Source of the DNA: Colwellia sp. 20A7
GTDB taxonomy: Bacteria; Pseudomonadota; Gammaproteobacteria; Enterobacterales; Alteromonadaceae
Reading direction: 5' to 3'
Assembly: GCF_009832865.1 (NCBI RefSeq)
Contig: NZ_CP047130.1
Span: forward strand, 3,534,001-3,598,000
Length of the DNA: 64,000 nt
Part shown: piece by piece, positions 27,983-38,036 of the stretch
Numbering within the stretch: the stretch's first letter is position 1
How the letters are laid out: the number at the start of each line of letters is the position of its first letter
Made by a program: the position numbers and the translations under genes
Notes under the pieces: model-generated
Told to the model about the DNA's origin: nothing
The model's database searches: none
What the model saw: the letters and a program-made list of their open reading frames with translations, nothing else

Positions 27983-28146
27983 TAATACCAATCTCACTAG
28001 CTATGTGATCATTTTTACTTGCTAAAATCATCAACTACATCGTTATTTATTTAATAATTAGAACAACTAGTTATTGCAATAAATGCCTTGTATTTGGCAA
28101 TTTTTTCTACGTATAAAATTGTTCACTTAATTAATGAAACTGGTAT
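27983..28146. repeat. MITE-like repeat, copy 2 (inverted)
   Basis: Reverse complement of 2367-2533 with only scattered differences. It begins TAATACCAATCTCACTAGC and ends TTAATGAAACTGGTATA, giving inverted terminal repeats TAATACCA / TGGTATA, cleaner than in copy 1. It fills most of the gap between the orphan gene terminator and the kdgK stop. Confidence 0.85.
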
Positions 28147-28185
28147 AAAAACAATTGATAACGTGTTTTATTAATTAGCGGAGAG

Positions 28186-29130
28186 TTAGTTAAGCAAGTC
28201 TGTAATGAATGCCTGATAAGCATTCGGCTCAACAATAGCACCATGATGCTGGATAACAAAAGCAGCCGACTTAGAAGCAAGCTCTATCGCTTCACTAAGA
28301 CTAGAGCCATTAGCTCTTGCTCCAAGATAAACACCATTAAATGAGTCACCGGCAGAAGTAGTATCAACAACATTATCTACTGGCGTGATAAAGAACTCAT
28401 ACGCAAGCTCTCCCAAATAACAAATAATACCTAGCTCGCCGTTTTTAATGATTAATTCATCAAATTGATATGGCTTACAAAACTCATAAACTTCTTGAGA
28501 GGTTGTTATTCCATATAATTGTTCAAAGTCATCAACACCAGGAAGTAAAACATCCGCAGCACTAAAAGCTAGTTCAAATTGCTCTTTCGCTTTAGCAGGG
28601 GTATCCCACATTCTAGCTCGATAATTTGGATCAAAAACAATCTTAACACCGGCAGTTTTCAACTTTTCTATCATAGACCAAAAAGCAGCACGAGCTTCAG
28701 GCTCAATAACAGCTAAAGAAATACCTGAAAAGAAAAACATATCACCTTCAGATAACACATTTATTGCTTCATCATCGATATGTTGCATAACTTGACGAGC
28801 GGCTGAATCGTTGCGCCAATAGGTAAAGCTTCGCTCACCTTTATCGTCAAGTTGAATTGAATATAAGCCTGGTATTTTGCTTTCTGATTGAAAAACTAAA
28901 TCAGTACCAATTTGCTCATCTTCAAAGTATTGAACCATTTTTTGGCTAAAATTATCTTTTCCTACTGCCGTTACCAAGTTTACTTTTATATCACTAAAAG
29001 TACGCTTTAAATAAACTGCTGTATTAAAAACATCACCGGCAAATGACTGTTTAATGGTACTTGATGACTTTTCTTGTGAAGCTGTCATCAGCTCAATCAT
29101 ACATTCGCCGAATAAAAAAATGTTTTTCAT
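28186..29130 (-). CDS. kdgK: 2-dehydro-3-deoxygluconokinase (PfkB family)
   Basis: Phosphorylates KDG to KDPG, the last step before aldolase cleavage in the uronate route. 314 residues. Seen: the N-terminal FGECMIELM, QSFAGDVFNTAVYL (sugar-binding, near 28-41), DPNYRARMWD near 165, and the C-terminal PfkB signature DTTSAGDSFNGVYLGAR, carrying the catalytic Asp, near 255. PfkB kinases overlap in specificity, so KDG is inferred from the alginate context (PL6 lyase, KdgF, transporter upstream on the same strand). Confidence 0.88.
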   Translation of the reverse strand: MKNIFLFGECMIELMTASQEKSSSTIKQSFAGDVFNTAVYLKRTFSDIKVNLVTAVGKDNFSQKMVQYFEDEQIGTDLVFQSESKIPGLYSIQLDDKGERSFTYWRNDSAARQVMQHIDDEAINVLSEGDMFFFSGISLAVIEPEARAAFWSMIEKLKTAGVKIVFDPNYRARMWDTPAKAKEQFELAFSAADVLLPGVDDFEQLYGITTSQEVYEFCKPYQFDELIIKNGELGIICYLGELAYEFFITPVDNVVDTTSAGDSFNGVYLGARANGSSLSEAIELASKSAAFVIQHHGAIVEPNAYQAFITDLLN

Positions 29131-29206
29131 CTATAAAGCCTTATTCTTATTTAAACTAAATTTATACTGATTCATTTATTTGAATCAGTATAAATTACTT
29201 ACTTAA

Positions 29207-30505
29207 TTACTTAATGCTTTTAAGTGGTTCAATTTTTGGAATCAAAATCCAAACAGCTGCCATCGCGATAACCGCTAATGATGCACCAATAATAAATGCT
29301 GGTGTGTAATTTCCATCAGCCGTTAAGATAGGTACAAGCGCTGTTAAACCTAAAGCACCTAACTTGGCAGCCATACCGGCGAAACCAGAAAGTGTACCAA
29401 CGGCCTTTTTACCAAATAAATCACTAGGAAGTGTTTGTACATTACCAATAGCGGTTTGGAAACCAAATAAAATCACAGCCATAATAATAACAGCCATCGT
29501 TGGTCCACCAGGGTTAGCCATTGCTAACAACGCTGGTAACATAATTAAACAACCTAAAGTAATTGTCAATTTACGTGTTTTATCTGTAGTCCAGCCAGCC
29601 TTTATGCGATTTTGCGCAAGAAGACCACCAAACCAAGCACCAAACATAGCACCAACGTACGGCACCCAACCATAGATACCAATAGATTTAACATCCATAC
29701 CATAAACTTCGTTCAGGTAAATAGGAATCCAGAAAACGAATAACCACCAAATAGGATCTATTGCTGCAGAAGCAATGATCACGCCCCAGCTTTGCTTGCG
29801 AGAAAGTAGTTCACCTGTAGATGGGTTGTATTCTTCTTCATCACACACACCTTCAGAGTCAACAGTTTTCTGACCTGTTAAAATATACTCACGTTCTTCG
29901 TCAGTAATCCAAGGATGACTTTTTGGTGGCGCTTTCACTAAAATTATCCAAGGAATAAGCCATAATAAACCAACTAAACCTATAACAACAAAAACCATCT
30001 GCCAACTAAAAAACACGGTCAAATAAGCAATTAAAGGAATGGCAATAATACCACCGATAGCGGCACCTGAATTAAAAATCCCCTGTGCTAAGGCTCGTTC
30101 TTTAGTAGGAAACCAATCAGCATTACTTTTAGCTGCTCCTGGCCAGTTCCCAGCTTCAGCTACACCTAATATTGCACGGAAGATACTAAAACTAAGTACC
30201 CCTTGTGCCATAGCATGAGCTGCTGTTGCCAAAGACCAAATACCGATAGACAATACAAAGCCTAATCTTGTTCCTACCCAGTCAAATATCTTACCAAATA
30301 TCGCTTGACCAAAAGCATAAGATAAAATGAAAACAATCGAAATATTTGCATAAATTTGTTTACGCTCTAATGCCGATTTATCAGGAAATAAATCCTCAAC
30401 AATATCTGGCCATAACACACTAAGTGCAGAACGATCTATATAATTAATAACTGTGGCAAGGGCAATTAAAGTAATTACCCACCAACGTAGGTTTTTTAAT
30501 TTCAT
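29207..30505 (-). CDS. MFS transporter, hexuronate/unsaturated uronate uptake type
   Basis: 432 residues with about 12 membrane segments. Seen: RWWVITLIALATVINYIDR and ALSVLWPDIVEDL at the start, the pattern of the anion:cation symporter (ExuT-like) family, GRFDR-like loop KIFDWVGTRLG near 74-84, and AEAGNWPGAAKSNADWFP near 116-133, the usual ExuT-type signature. It likely carries alginate-derived mono-uronates across the inner membrane. Two bases separate its start from the KdgF stop. The substrate is inferred from context. Confidence 0.87.
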   Translation of the reverse strand: MKLKNLRWWVITLIALATVINYIDRSALSVLWPDIVEDLFPDKSALERKQIYANISIVFILSYAFGQAIFGKIFDWVGTRLGFVLSIGIWSLATAAHAMAQGVLSFSIFRAILGVAEAGNWPGAAKSNADWFPTKERALAQGIFNSGAAIGGIIAIPLIAYLTVFFSWQMVFVVIGLVGLLWLIPWIILVKAPPKSHPWITDEEREYILTGQKTVDSEGVCDEEEYNPSTGELLSRKQSWGVIIASAAIDPIWWLFVFWIPIYLNEVYGMDVKSIGIYGWVPYVGAMFGAWFGGLLAQNRIKAGWTTDKTRKLTITLGCLIMLPALLAMANPGGPTMAVIIMAVILFGFQTAIGNVQTLPSDLFGKKAVGTLSGFAGMAAKLGALGLTALVPILTADGNYTPAFIIGASLAVIAMAAVWILIPKIEPLKSIK

Positions 30506-30507
30506 AC

Positions 30508-30903
30508 CTATTTCCCTACTGGCTTGCTGTTGGCTTTTTCAATATCTAGGTTATCAAATGTGCCTTCAGGTAAGAAATCTTCACGTGGCGGACTAAATGT
30601 ATCAATTAGAATGCCACCTGTAGGAGATGTTGCGCCGTGATCATCGTAAGGTGCCATAAAACAACTATCACCCGCTTTTAATATTTTAGTTACACCATTA
30701 ATATTAAAGTGAAACTCACCTTCAACTATATAAGTAACTTGTGAGTGTCTATGAGCATGATTGTAACCAATAGCACCTTCGGCGAACCAAATTTTAACTG
30801 CCATTAATTCATGGTTATAACCTAACATTTGACGCTTCAATCCGCCGCCAATGTCTTCAATCTCTGCTTCATTACCAAATGTAAAAACTTCACCTTTACT
30901 CAT
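30508..30903 (-). CDS. kdgF: KdgF-like cupin (unsaturated uronate linearisation)
   Basis: 131 residues, one cupin domain. Metal ligands are visible in NHAHRHSQVTYIVEGEF (His, His, Glu, about 47-65) and DDHGA near 87. KdgF proteins turn 4,5-unsaturated mono-uronates from pectin or alginate lyases into the linear keto form DEH, which otherwise happens slowly on its own. The place between the PL6 lyase and the transporter, with only two bases to the next gene, supports this. The ribosome site AGGGGAAT lies just before the ATG. Confidence 0.88.
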   Translation of the reverse strand: MSKGEVFTFGNEAEIEDIGGGLKRQMLGYNHELMAVKIWFAEGAIGYNHAHRHSQVTYIVEGEFHFNINGVTKILKAGDSCFMAPYDDHGATSPTGGILIDTFSPPREDFLPEGTFDNLDIEKANSKPVGK

Positions 30904-31226
30904 ATTATTCCCCTAGTATTTAATTTTTAATAATTCACAACGGCTATTAAACTCATCTCTCTTGCCATTAAATGAAAATGTATTTTTATGATCATTTTTT
31001 ACTGTTTTAGCTGAATTGAACGCTACTAATAGGTAATGTTGATTACCAGATAAACTAATTTCAACATCAGCAGTCGTTATCACTAAATTAGGCTAGCTTT
31101 TGCAATAGCTAACGGATTAAAGCTAACACTCGTTCACACAACGAGTGTAGCAATCCAACTCTTCGACACAGACATTACTGGTCTTATATTTAATAATTTA
31201 GAAAATAGTGACACAAATCTCTATTA
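30904..31226. other. Gap between the PL6 gene and kdgF
   Basis: 323 bases on the path between two genes of the same direction. It holds a hairpin (31122-31151) after the lyase stop, and otherwise AT-rich sequence that could carry a separate kdgF promoter. No TTGGTTA operator like those of the TonB receptor genes is seen here. Confidence 0.5.
31122..31151 (-). terminator. Hairpin after the PL6 alginate lyase gene
   Basis: GCTAACACTCGTT and AACGAGTGTAGC pair with one bulged base around CACAC. On the minus strand it is followed by only three T, so it may attenuate rather than fully end transcription into kdgF. Confidence 0.6.
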
Positions 31227-33491
31227 TTATAATTGCTTGTTATCTACTAACACTGCGGTGTGTGGACCTTTAGCGTGTAACTCTTCTACACTAGGTGAAG
31301 TAGTATTGTTGAACGTATTCGTTTTAATTAACGTTTTAGGTTCACCCACAGTATGTTCGATAATAATAGGCGCCGAATTCTCAAAAGTATTAGTTTCAAT
31401 ATTTACAACTTGTACGCCATGTAAGTAAAGGCTTGCAGCTGATTTATTACGCTTGCCTTTACCACTATTTTCTATTTTGTTATTTGTCATTTCTAGGTGA
31501 GGACCAAATGTACTTTCATCCGTACCACCGCGGTATAAGTTAACTAAAGCACCATCTACATTTTTAAATGTATTATTTTTTACAATGGCATATTCAGTGT
31601 TATAAATGCCTAGATCTTCAATTTCTTTATTTAGACGAAGAATGTCACCTGTAATATGAGTGAAATTATTGTCGGTTAACTCAATGTAGTTGGCAAAAGC
31701 ACCTTTACCTGAATCAAAGAAATGGAATGAATGATTAGTATCAAGGGCACTAATATTACTATTGCGCACAACAAAACGGTAATTATCAACCATACCCCAT
31801 TTTTGGGTACGAATTAACGTATTACCTGCTGCATCAGGGCTATTCATACCACTAATATTTAAACCATCTAGTGTTAAACTGCCACCGTTAGAAATTTGAA
31901 ATAACGTTGAGCGTTGAAAAGTTACTTTTACTTTACCTTTATTTTTAGCTTTAATCGTTAACGTTTTATTCACGTCGATCATTTTTCTTACATCATACTG
32001 ACCATCAGCTAATACAAGAACATCACCTTCATTAGCGACTAATACAGCATTAAACAAAGCATCGGCTTCATCTTTAACTTGAACTGTTTTACCTGAATCA
32101 AAAGCAACTACACCTTCAATTTTAGGATACCAACTAGGGCCCGTAGCTGATTTTAATGTAGGAGTAAGACTCTTTTTAGAACCTTTAGCTGCAAGTGTTT
32201 TGTTAACAGGATAAAGCAAGCCATTATCAGCACGTTTTAGGGTTATTTTTTCCTGCTTAACACCTAAAGCAATTTTTTCATCAACGAGGGTATTAGCAAT
32301 ATTGCCTTTAAAAGCAATGCCACTTACATCATCAAATAAAGTAAACGGCTGTTGACCATTTTCGTTAAAAATTAAATTATTCTGCATAGTCGAGTTAATT
32401 GGTACTGCTGTTCTTTCTGCATCACTACCAGCCGCCAATTGAATATGTCCAACATTAATAAAACTATTGTTTTCTACTAATGCATTATCCACTTGATGGT
32501 ATCGATTGATCTTAGAGTTAGGAACACCGTTCATTACCGTAAAACCACTACCAAAACGATAACCAGTTAAGCCTTCAAGATAGTTATTTCTAACTATTTG
32601 GTTTTTATTAATCACACGAATACCACCCGTATGATCAACACCGTTACCAAAAAACACATTTTCTTCAATTAAGTTACCATCACCATGACGTAATGTTAAT
32701 GTACCTCTTGACTCAAAAAACACATTATTACGAATCGTATTTTGAGCTGATTTTACTGAAATAATCTCTACTTCACCGTCACAACGATCAAAGTAGTTAT
32801 TTTCAACAACCGTGTATGAATTTGATAATGAATAATGGCTAGTACCTATACGTAATGTTTCACCACCATTTGAACCAAAGATAGGGCGAGGACCAAAGTA
32901 ATTATGGTCAATTCTATGATGATTTTCTTGGCTATCTTCACTATCAAGACGAACGGCAACAGTTACACCTTTATTTTGTTTTCCTTCAAGGTAACTATGA
33001 TCAAAACGGTTATGTTTACCATATAAAGCTACCCAATAATCTGATTCACTTTTATCAGGATTATTATAACTATCAATAACCACTTCGCTTACACGTGAAT
33101 GGTAAGCTAAGTTATCTTTAGTACTTCTAAAAGCAATAACTGAATTACTTGGCGTATAACCATCTTTAAACACAAGACCGGTTACTACTAAGTGCTTTCC
33201 AGCTAATCTCAAATTAGATTGCCCCGTAAGAAAAACCTTACCTTTAGTTTCTGCCTTTAGTGTGATCGGTTCTTCTTTAGTCCCCTCACCTTCAAACAAA
33301 ATTTCAAAGTTATTCCATGTACCATTAGACAAAATAATTTCATCGCCTGGTGATAACTTATCAAGTGCACTTTTATATTCAACTTGCGATTTAACAGACC
33401 ATGATTTCGCCATGACTTGTTGGCAAAACACAGTACTCAATATCACAAAAGTTGAAAAAATCACGGTTGGAAAATGTTTAGACTTGTTCAT
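31227..33491 (-). CDS. PL6 family alginate lyase (chondroitinase-B-like)
   Basis: 754 residues; signal peptide ends near VMA (residue 28). The N-terminal half is a right-handed beta-helix of polysaccharide lyase family 6: SALDKLSPGDEIILSNGTW near 40-58, GPRPIFGSNGGETLRIG near 200-216, and the catalytic Lys and Arg in EVEIISVKSAQNTIRNN and TLTLRHGDG near 243-275. A second beta-helix (about 460-754) makes it a two-domain PL6 like AlyGC. It cleaves alginate (or poly-MG/G) by beta-elimination in the periplasm or at the surface. Located 95 bases after the TonB receptor gene with no terminator between, so likely cotranscribed. Confidence 0.9.
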   Translation of the reverse strand: MNKSKHFPTVIFSTFVILSTVFCQQVMAKSWSVKSQVEYKSALDKLSPGDEIILSNGTWNNFEILFEGEGTKEEPITLKAETKGKVFLTGQSNLRLAGKHLVVTGLVFKDGYTPSNSVIAFRSTKDNLAYHSRVSEVVIDSYNNPDKSESDYWVALYGKHNRFDHSYLEGKQNKGVTVAVRLDSEDSQENHHRIDHNYFGPRPIFGSNGGETLRIGTSHYSLSNSYTVVENNYFDRCDGEVEIISVKSAQNTIRNNVFFESRGTLTLRHGDGNLIEENVFFGNGVDHTGGIRVINKNQIVRNNYLEGLTGYRFGSGFTVMNGVPNSKINRYHQVDNALVENNSFINVGHIQLAAGSDAERTAVPINSTMQNNLIFNENGQQPFTLFDDVSGIAFKGNIANTLVDEKIALGVKQEKITLKRADNGLLYPVNKTLAAKGSKKSLTPTLKSATGPSWYPKIEGVVAFDSGKTVQVKDEADALFNAVLVANEGDVLVLADGQYDVRKMIDVNKTLTIKAKNKGKVKVTFQRSTLFQISNGGSLTLDGLNISGMNSPDAAGNTLIRTQKWGMVDNYRFVVRNSNISALDTNHSFHFFDSGKGAFANYIELTDNNFTHITGDILRLNKEIEDLGIYNTEYAIVKNNTFKNVDGALVNLYRGGTDESTFGPHLEMTNNKIENSGKGKRNKSAASLYLHGVQVVNIETNTFENSAPIIIEHTVGEPKTLIKTNTFNNTTSPSVEELHAKGPHTAVLVDNKQL

Positions 33492-33586
33492 AACTACCTC
33501 AAAAACTAGAACTTAAAAATGTAGAATTCTCAATTACATAAGTAAAAAAGAATCCCACCTCTACTAGATATATTTATAGATTAAAC

Positions 33587-36500
33587 TTAAAAACTTGCTT
33601 TTACGCTAACGAAGAATTTACGACCGGAATAAGAATAGTCAGAAACGGTTCCTGTTCCACGGGTCATCACTTGCGCTTCTTCCAACAAATTAAGTGCTTT
33701 TAACGATACTGATACATTGCTACTGATTTTATACTTAATAGCCGCATCTAAATAATCACTATCCTCTACCCAACGGTGACTTTTGTGTGGGAAAGGTAAA
33801 TTATTTGGTTGGAAGTAACGTGAACGATATTTATACATTAAACGCATAGATAAGTTATCCCCTTCCCAATAGATAGAGCCTGAGGCGACATTTTTAGAAA
33901 AACCCATAATGTTTGCGTCTGGGCTAATACCATAGTTTGCTGGCTCTTCAGTTCTAAAGTCAGAAATGGCATGGTTCCAAGCACCTTTAATACCAATACC
34001 ACTCAAGACACCTGGTAATTCAGAAAAATGTTTTTGGAAGGTTAATTCGAAGCCTTTAATTGTCGATTCATCATCTGATACTTGGTTCACGCTATAAGGA
34101 ATAGATTGCGAATATTCTACTTCATTCGTTGTTCCGTCAGCGCTAACAGTCGTTACCGTTGGTACACGGTTTTCTATTACTAAATTAGTACCACCAGTAA
34201 AGTTTTTCCAATAACCCGCTAAAGTAACAGCCATATCAAGACTTGGATACCACTCTAATGATAAATCAAAGTTATTCGCGGTAAATGGTTTCATCATGTT
34301 ACCTTGGGCAGTTGCGCTAACAACTTGCTCGTCATAACCGCCACATTGAGCACTTTCACTAGTATCAGCAGAATTACAATCAGTAACCGTTTGGCCTGCT
34401 GACATAGCATTCAAAGAAAAACGTGACATTGAGCGATACGCTGCAGTTCTTAGTAACCATTCATCATTTAAATGAAAAGTAAGATTTAAGCTTGGTAACC
34501 ATTCGTCATATGAATCATCTAAAAATAGTTGAGCTGTTTCAAAAGAATAGCTCCACTGCTCAACACCATCTTCATTAAATGTTTGCGTTAGAATTGGTTT
34601 TTCACCCCAAGATTTAGAATCAGTATCTGTACGTACATAACGTACACCAACATTACCCGTTACTGGTAATCCTGCAAATTCAGTATCTAAATTCGCCATC
34701 ATGTATACAGCAGCCGTTTTTTCTGTAACATCAACTAACTGACCATCAATTTGATTTGGGTTTTCACCGATATCATAAAAGCCAATATCAGGGTTGTTGC
34801 CTTCAGGCGTATTAAATCCTACTTGTCCTAAGTACGCACCGATTATGCATTGAGAATCAAATGTTGAGAAGTTACCTGCATCGGCAGCACCACCTTCAGA
34901 GCCAAAGAAGCCATCAAGGCTATGACCATTATCACCACAAGCTTGTGCTCTAGCTGTCGCTTCTGCATGTTCTTCTGGATATAAACTATCGAAATCGTTA
35001 TTAGCACCATCTCTATCTACATGATCATCTGAGTTCCAGTTATCATCAAGCGGACGACGTTCTCCAGTATCTACTTCTAACGCATTAGCTATTTCTGAGT
35101 AATCGTATAAATGTTCACTTGAATAACGAACACCCATTTCAATAGATGAAACAACTTTATAATCATCAAAAGAATATTGAGTATCAAATTTTACAGCCCA
35201 AATATCATCTTCACGTTCGTCATTTTCACGGCCATACTCTAAATAAGCACCACCATCAGATCCAACAAAACTAGCCATATCACTGACGTCAAATGCTGCA
35301 CCAGCATAATCGGTATTAGGTACTAACTCTCCACCTTCAGCTTTATAGAAGAAGTTAGCATTTTCAATTTGTTCACTGTCACCAAGATATAACTTAGGCA
35401 CAGTGCCTCTTGAATCTAATGAATAAGCTGTTGTAGATTCATGACGGAATTTTGCACGTTGGCGTAAGCGGTAACGGTAAGATTTTGAATAAGAAGCGTC
35501 AAATGATAAAACTAAGTTATCATTTGGTGTGAAATCGATATTAAGACCGTAACCATCGTATTTATCCACTTGATTACGATTTTCACCTTGTAGCGTTAAC
35601 TTACCTTCGCCTTCTTCATAAAGTAAAGTGCCGTTATCGCCAATAATTAAGGTATCAACATTTAAATTTTTGCCACGTTCCTGGGCTAACTCCATACGAT
35701 CTTCAGTATACTCTAAATGCGAGTATGCATAATCGAAGTTAATATCCCATTTATCATTAGGAACCCACTGAAAAGTACCAACGATATTACGACGTTCATC
35801 TTTATCAGTACCTGTACGCCAATATGAATCATCTGGAATAAAAAAGATTGAATCTGGATCAAATTTAGCTAAATGATCCGCACCATTAACACCAAATCTT
35901 TCGGCATCAGCATTTGGACCTAAAGTAACCAAATCAGCAGAACGACCAGGACTCACCATAGAATCATTATCAGGCAAGTTATTGTTGCTGCTGTTTAAGT
36001 CACGATCACCACAACGCTCATTATCACCATTATTTGTAGTAAGTGGTGAACCGTCTGCTGCTCTAAAACTACAAGCGGCTAATGTTGAGCTCGTACCATA
36101 ATTTTCTTCTGGGTTAGCAGAGCTACTTTCTACATAACCCAAACTGAATCCCATAGCACCAAAAGAATCAGTTTCAAAACTATGGACGGTTGAAATTGTA
36201 AACTTATTACCCCACGCTGACTGATTGTCACCCGCGGTATAATAGTCATTGTAATCAGCCTGTGCTTCTATAGTAGTTTTACTTTTACCGTAATCTACCG
36301 CACGAAGAGAGTTCACATCGATAGTGCCTGAGGTACCACCTTCAACTAAATTAGCTTGTTGAGATTTATAAATAGTAACTTTATCAACTAAATTAGATGG
36401 GAATTTTTTAAAATTAACGGCACGGCCAGCACCTGCATTAGTAATAGTACGACCATTAAACGTTGAGTAGCCCCAATAGGATCCTAAACCACGAATTGAA

Positions 36501-36880
36501 ATTTCGTTTTGGCTACCTTTTAAACGGTGACCTGAAGCACCTGATACATTTTCAATTACATCAGATAAAGAAAGACCAGGTAAGTCACCAAAGTCAGCCG
36601 CTGCAATAGCATCTACAATCGCCGAGTTATGCTTCTTTTCACTAAGAGAGCGCGTCATAGTCCCGCGCATTCCGGTTACTTCTATCACTTCAATGTTAGA
36701 GGATGTTTTTTTGGCTTCAGCTGAATTGGTAGCTTTATTTTGTTCTATTGTTTGGGCTTCTTCGGAAAAAGCTGGTGCACTAAGTAAAGTCAAAAAAGCA
36801 GATGTAAGTAATGCGGCTTTTCCTCTATTATTTACTATGTTACTAGCTTTAAGAGCCGAGCTGATTTTATTTAATTCCAC
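33587..36880 (-). CDS. TonB-dependent receptor, probably for alginate oligosaccharides
   Basis: 1097 residues. Starts at GTG 36880, supported by GGGGAGA six bases upstream. Signal peptide ends near AFSEE (residue 39). The TonB box region is IEVIEVTGMRG, then the plug domain (IVDAIAAADFGDLPGLSLSDV, NEISIRGLG) and a 22-strand barrel ending KFFVSVKASF with terminal Phe. This is the long SusC-like/TonB-carbohydrate receptor type common in Alteromonadales. Adjacent lyase and uronate genes make alginate oligomers the likely ligand. Its promoter (36981-37009) shares an operator motif with two other promoters in the locus. Confidence 0.92.
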   Translation of the reverse strand: MELNKISSALKASNIVNNRGKAALLTSAFLTLLSAPAFSEEAQTIEQNKATNSAEAKKTSSNIEVIEVTGMRGTMTRSLSEKKHNSAIVDAIAAADFGDLPGLSLSDVIENVSGASGHRLKGSQNEISIRGLGSYWGYSTFNGRTITNAGAGRAVNFKKFPSNLVDKVTIYKSQQANLVEGGTSGTIDVNSLRAVDYGKSKTTIEAQADYNDYYTAGDNQSAWGNKFTISTVHSFETDSFGAMGFSLGYVESSSANPEENYGTSSTLAACSFRAADGSPLTTNNGDNERCGDRDLNSSNNNLPDNDSMVSPGRSADLVTLGPNADAERFGVNGADHLAKFDPDSIFFIPDDSYWRTGTDKDERRNIVGTFQWVPNDKWDINFDYAYSHLEYTEDRMELAQERGKNLNVDTLIIGDNGTLLYEEGEGKLTLQGENRNQVDKYDGYGLNIDFTPNDNLVLSFDASYSKSYRYRLRQRAKFRHESTTAYSLDSRGTVPKLYLGDSEQIENANFFYKAEGGELVPNTDYAGAAFDVSDMASFVGSDGGAYLEYGRENDEREDDIWAVKFDTQYSFDDYKVVSSIEMGVRYSSEHLYDYSEIANALEVDTGERRPLDDNWNSDDHVDRDGANNDFDSLYPEEHAEATARAQACGDNGHSLDGFFGSEGGAADAGNFSTFDSQCIIGAYLGQVGFNTPEGNNPDIGFYDIGENPNQIDGQLVDVTEKTAAVYMMANLDTEFAGLPVTGNVGVRYVRTDTDSKSWGEKPILTQTFNEDGVEQWSYSFETAQLFLDDSYDEWLPSLNLTFHLNDEWLLRTAAYRSMSRFSLNAMSAGQTVTDCNSADTSESAQCGGYDEQVVSATAQGNMMKPFTANNFDLSLEWYPSLDMAVTLAGYWKNFTGGTNLVIENRVPTVTTVSADGTTNEVEYSQSIPYSVNQVSDDESTIKGFELTFQKHFSELPGVLSGIGIKGAWNHAISDFRTEEPANYGISPDANIMGFSKNVASGSIYWEGDNLSMRLMYKYRSRYFQPNNLPFPHKSHRWVEDSDYLDAAIKYKISSNVSVSLKALNLLEEAQVMTRGTGTVSDYSYSGRKFFVSVKASF

Positions 36881-36980
36881 CTTTAATCTCCCCTTAATGG
36901 CTTATTTGTTTTATGTTTTATATTTTATAAGATTTTTGCTACTATTTTTTTCTAGATATATTAGTTTGCAATCAATTTAA

Positions 36981-37009
36981 ATATAACCAATTAACACCCT
37001 TTATGTCAA
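36981..37009 (-). promoter_or_regulatory. Promoter and operator of the TonB receptor-PL6 operon
   Basis: Minus strand: TTGACA (37009-37004), 17 bases, TTATAT (36986-36981). The spacer ends in TTGG directly before the -10 box, giving TTGGTTA in register with the other two promoters of the locus. Upstream, TTGGTAA recurs at about 14-base steps (plus strand TTACCAA at about 37020-37055). Confidence 0.7.
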
Positions 37010-37143
37010 CCAGTTTACTTTACCAACTTAGCTTACCAATTTAATTCCAAACATTAAACCATGTAATACCAATACTATTAGCAACTTTATTAGTCTTTTA
37101 TACCAAAAATAGTAAAAACTCGTAAATAATTACTGATTTGCTT

Positions 37144-37172
37144 TTGCCAAAAGCCATATAAATAGATATTAT
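37144..37172 (+). promoter_or_regulatory. Promoter of the GntR regulator gene
   Basis: TTGCCA (37144-37149), 17 bases, TATTAT (37167-37172) with an overlapping TATAAT. AAGGA lies about eight bases before the ATG at 37225. Confidence 0.65.
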
Positions 37173-37224
37173 AATGGGACAGATAACTCTTATGAGTCAT
37201 TATAATATTTGTTAAGGAATCATT

Positions 37225-37959
37225 ATGAGCAATCGCAGGTTGTTTTGGCGTATTGTCGAAAACATTGAAAAATCTATAGACTCTGGCACTTATTCACCCG
37301 GAAGTCGGTTACCACCAGAACGTGAACTCGCTCAAACTTTTGACGTCAGTAGACCCACCATTAGAGAAGCAATAATTGCATTAGAAGTAAGAGGTCGCAT
37401 TGAAGTTAAAACAGGATCAGGTGTCTATGTACTTGAGTCTGATAATATCGCAGGTGCTGCCGAAAAAGTGAATGCGTTTGAAGTAACTCAAGCACGCGCA
37501 CTTATTGAAGGTGAAGTTGCAGCAATCGCTGCAATAACAATAACTGAAACTGAATTGAAACAGTTGCATAAAACCCTTGTCGATATGGAAAATGAGAAGA
37601 ATATCGCCACAGCTGATGAAGAATTTCATAGTATTATAGCGAAAAGTACTCGTAATGCTGCCATGATTTTATCCGTGAAAAACTTGTGGGATTTGCGTTC
37701 TTCGACTCCAGCTATAATTGACGATTATAATAGTGTTTGTAGCCGCGATAATGAACAAACGTTAGCTGAGCACAAAGCTATTTATCATGCATTAGAAGCA
37801 GGCAATTCAACAGAAGCTCGTCAAGCAATGCATGGCCACTTCAATCGTCTTATTAACACGCTATTTGATGCAGCCGAAACTAAAGCACTAGAAGAAATAA
37901 AACGCAAGAATAGTGAACAACGCGGCCTTTATTCAATTCCTAACACCGCTGGCATATAA
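37225..37959 (+). CDS. FadR-subfamily GntR regulator of the alginate locus
   Basis: 244 residues. N-terminal winged helix: YSPGSRLPPERELAQTFDVSR and PTIREAIIALEVRGRIEVK (about 22-62). C-terminal FCD ligand domain with ARALIEGEVAAIAA, DEEFHSIIAKST and the metal/ligand His in EHKAIYHALEAGNS and MHGHFNRL. FCD-type GntR proteins in uronate loci are repressors released by a pathway intermediate such as KDG or KDPG. The gene faces away from the TonB receptor operon and would act at the TTGGTTA motifs near 36985, 39875 and 43313. That assignment is inference. Confidence 0.88.
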   Translation: MSNRRLFWRIVENIEKSIDSGTYSPGSRLPPERELAQTFDVSRPTIREAIIALEVRGRIEVKTGSGVYVLESDNIAGAAEKVNAFEVTQARALIEGEVAAIAAITITETELKQLHKTLVDMENEKNIATADEEFHSIIAKSTRNAAMILSVKNLWDLRSSTPAIIDDYNSVCSRDNEQTLAEHKAIYHALEAGNSTEARQAMHGHFNRLINTLFDAAETKALEEIKRKNSEQRGLYSIPNTAGI

Positions 37960-38036
37960 GTTAGCAGCCAACCAGTTCTGCCGGTAATTACCTATGCCGG
38001 CAACTCCTTTTTCCCTTTGAAGTTTTGCAAGTAATC

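Larger units (their letters stand above)
36881..37224. other. Divergent regulatory region, TonB receptor / GntR regulator
   Basis: 344 bases with the receptor promoter (36981-37009), the upstream TTGGTAA repeats, and the gntR promoter (37144-37172). A TAATACCAATACTATTAG stretch at 37062 resembles the end of the MITE-like repeat. Confidence 0.6.
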
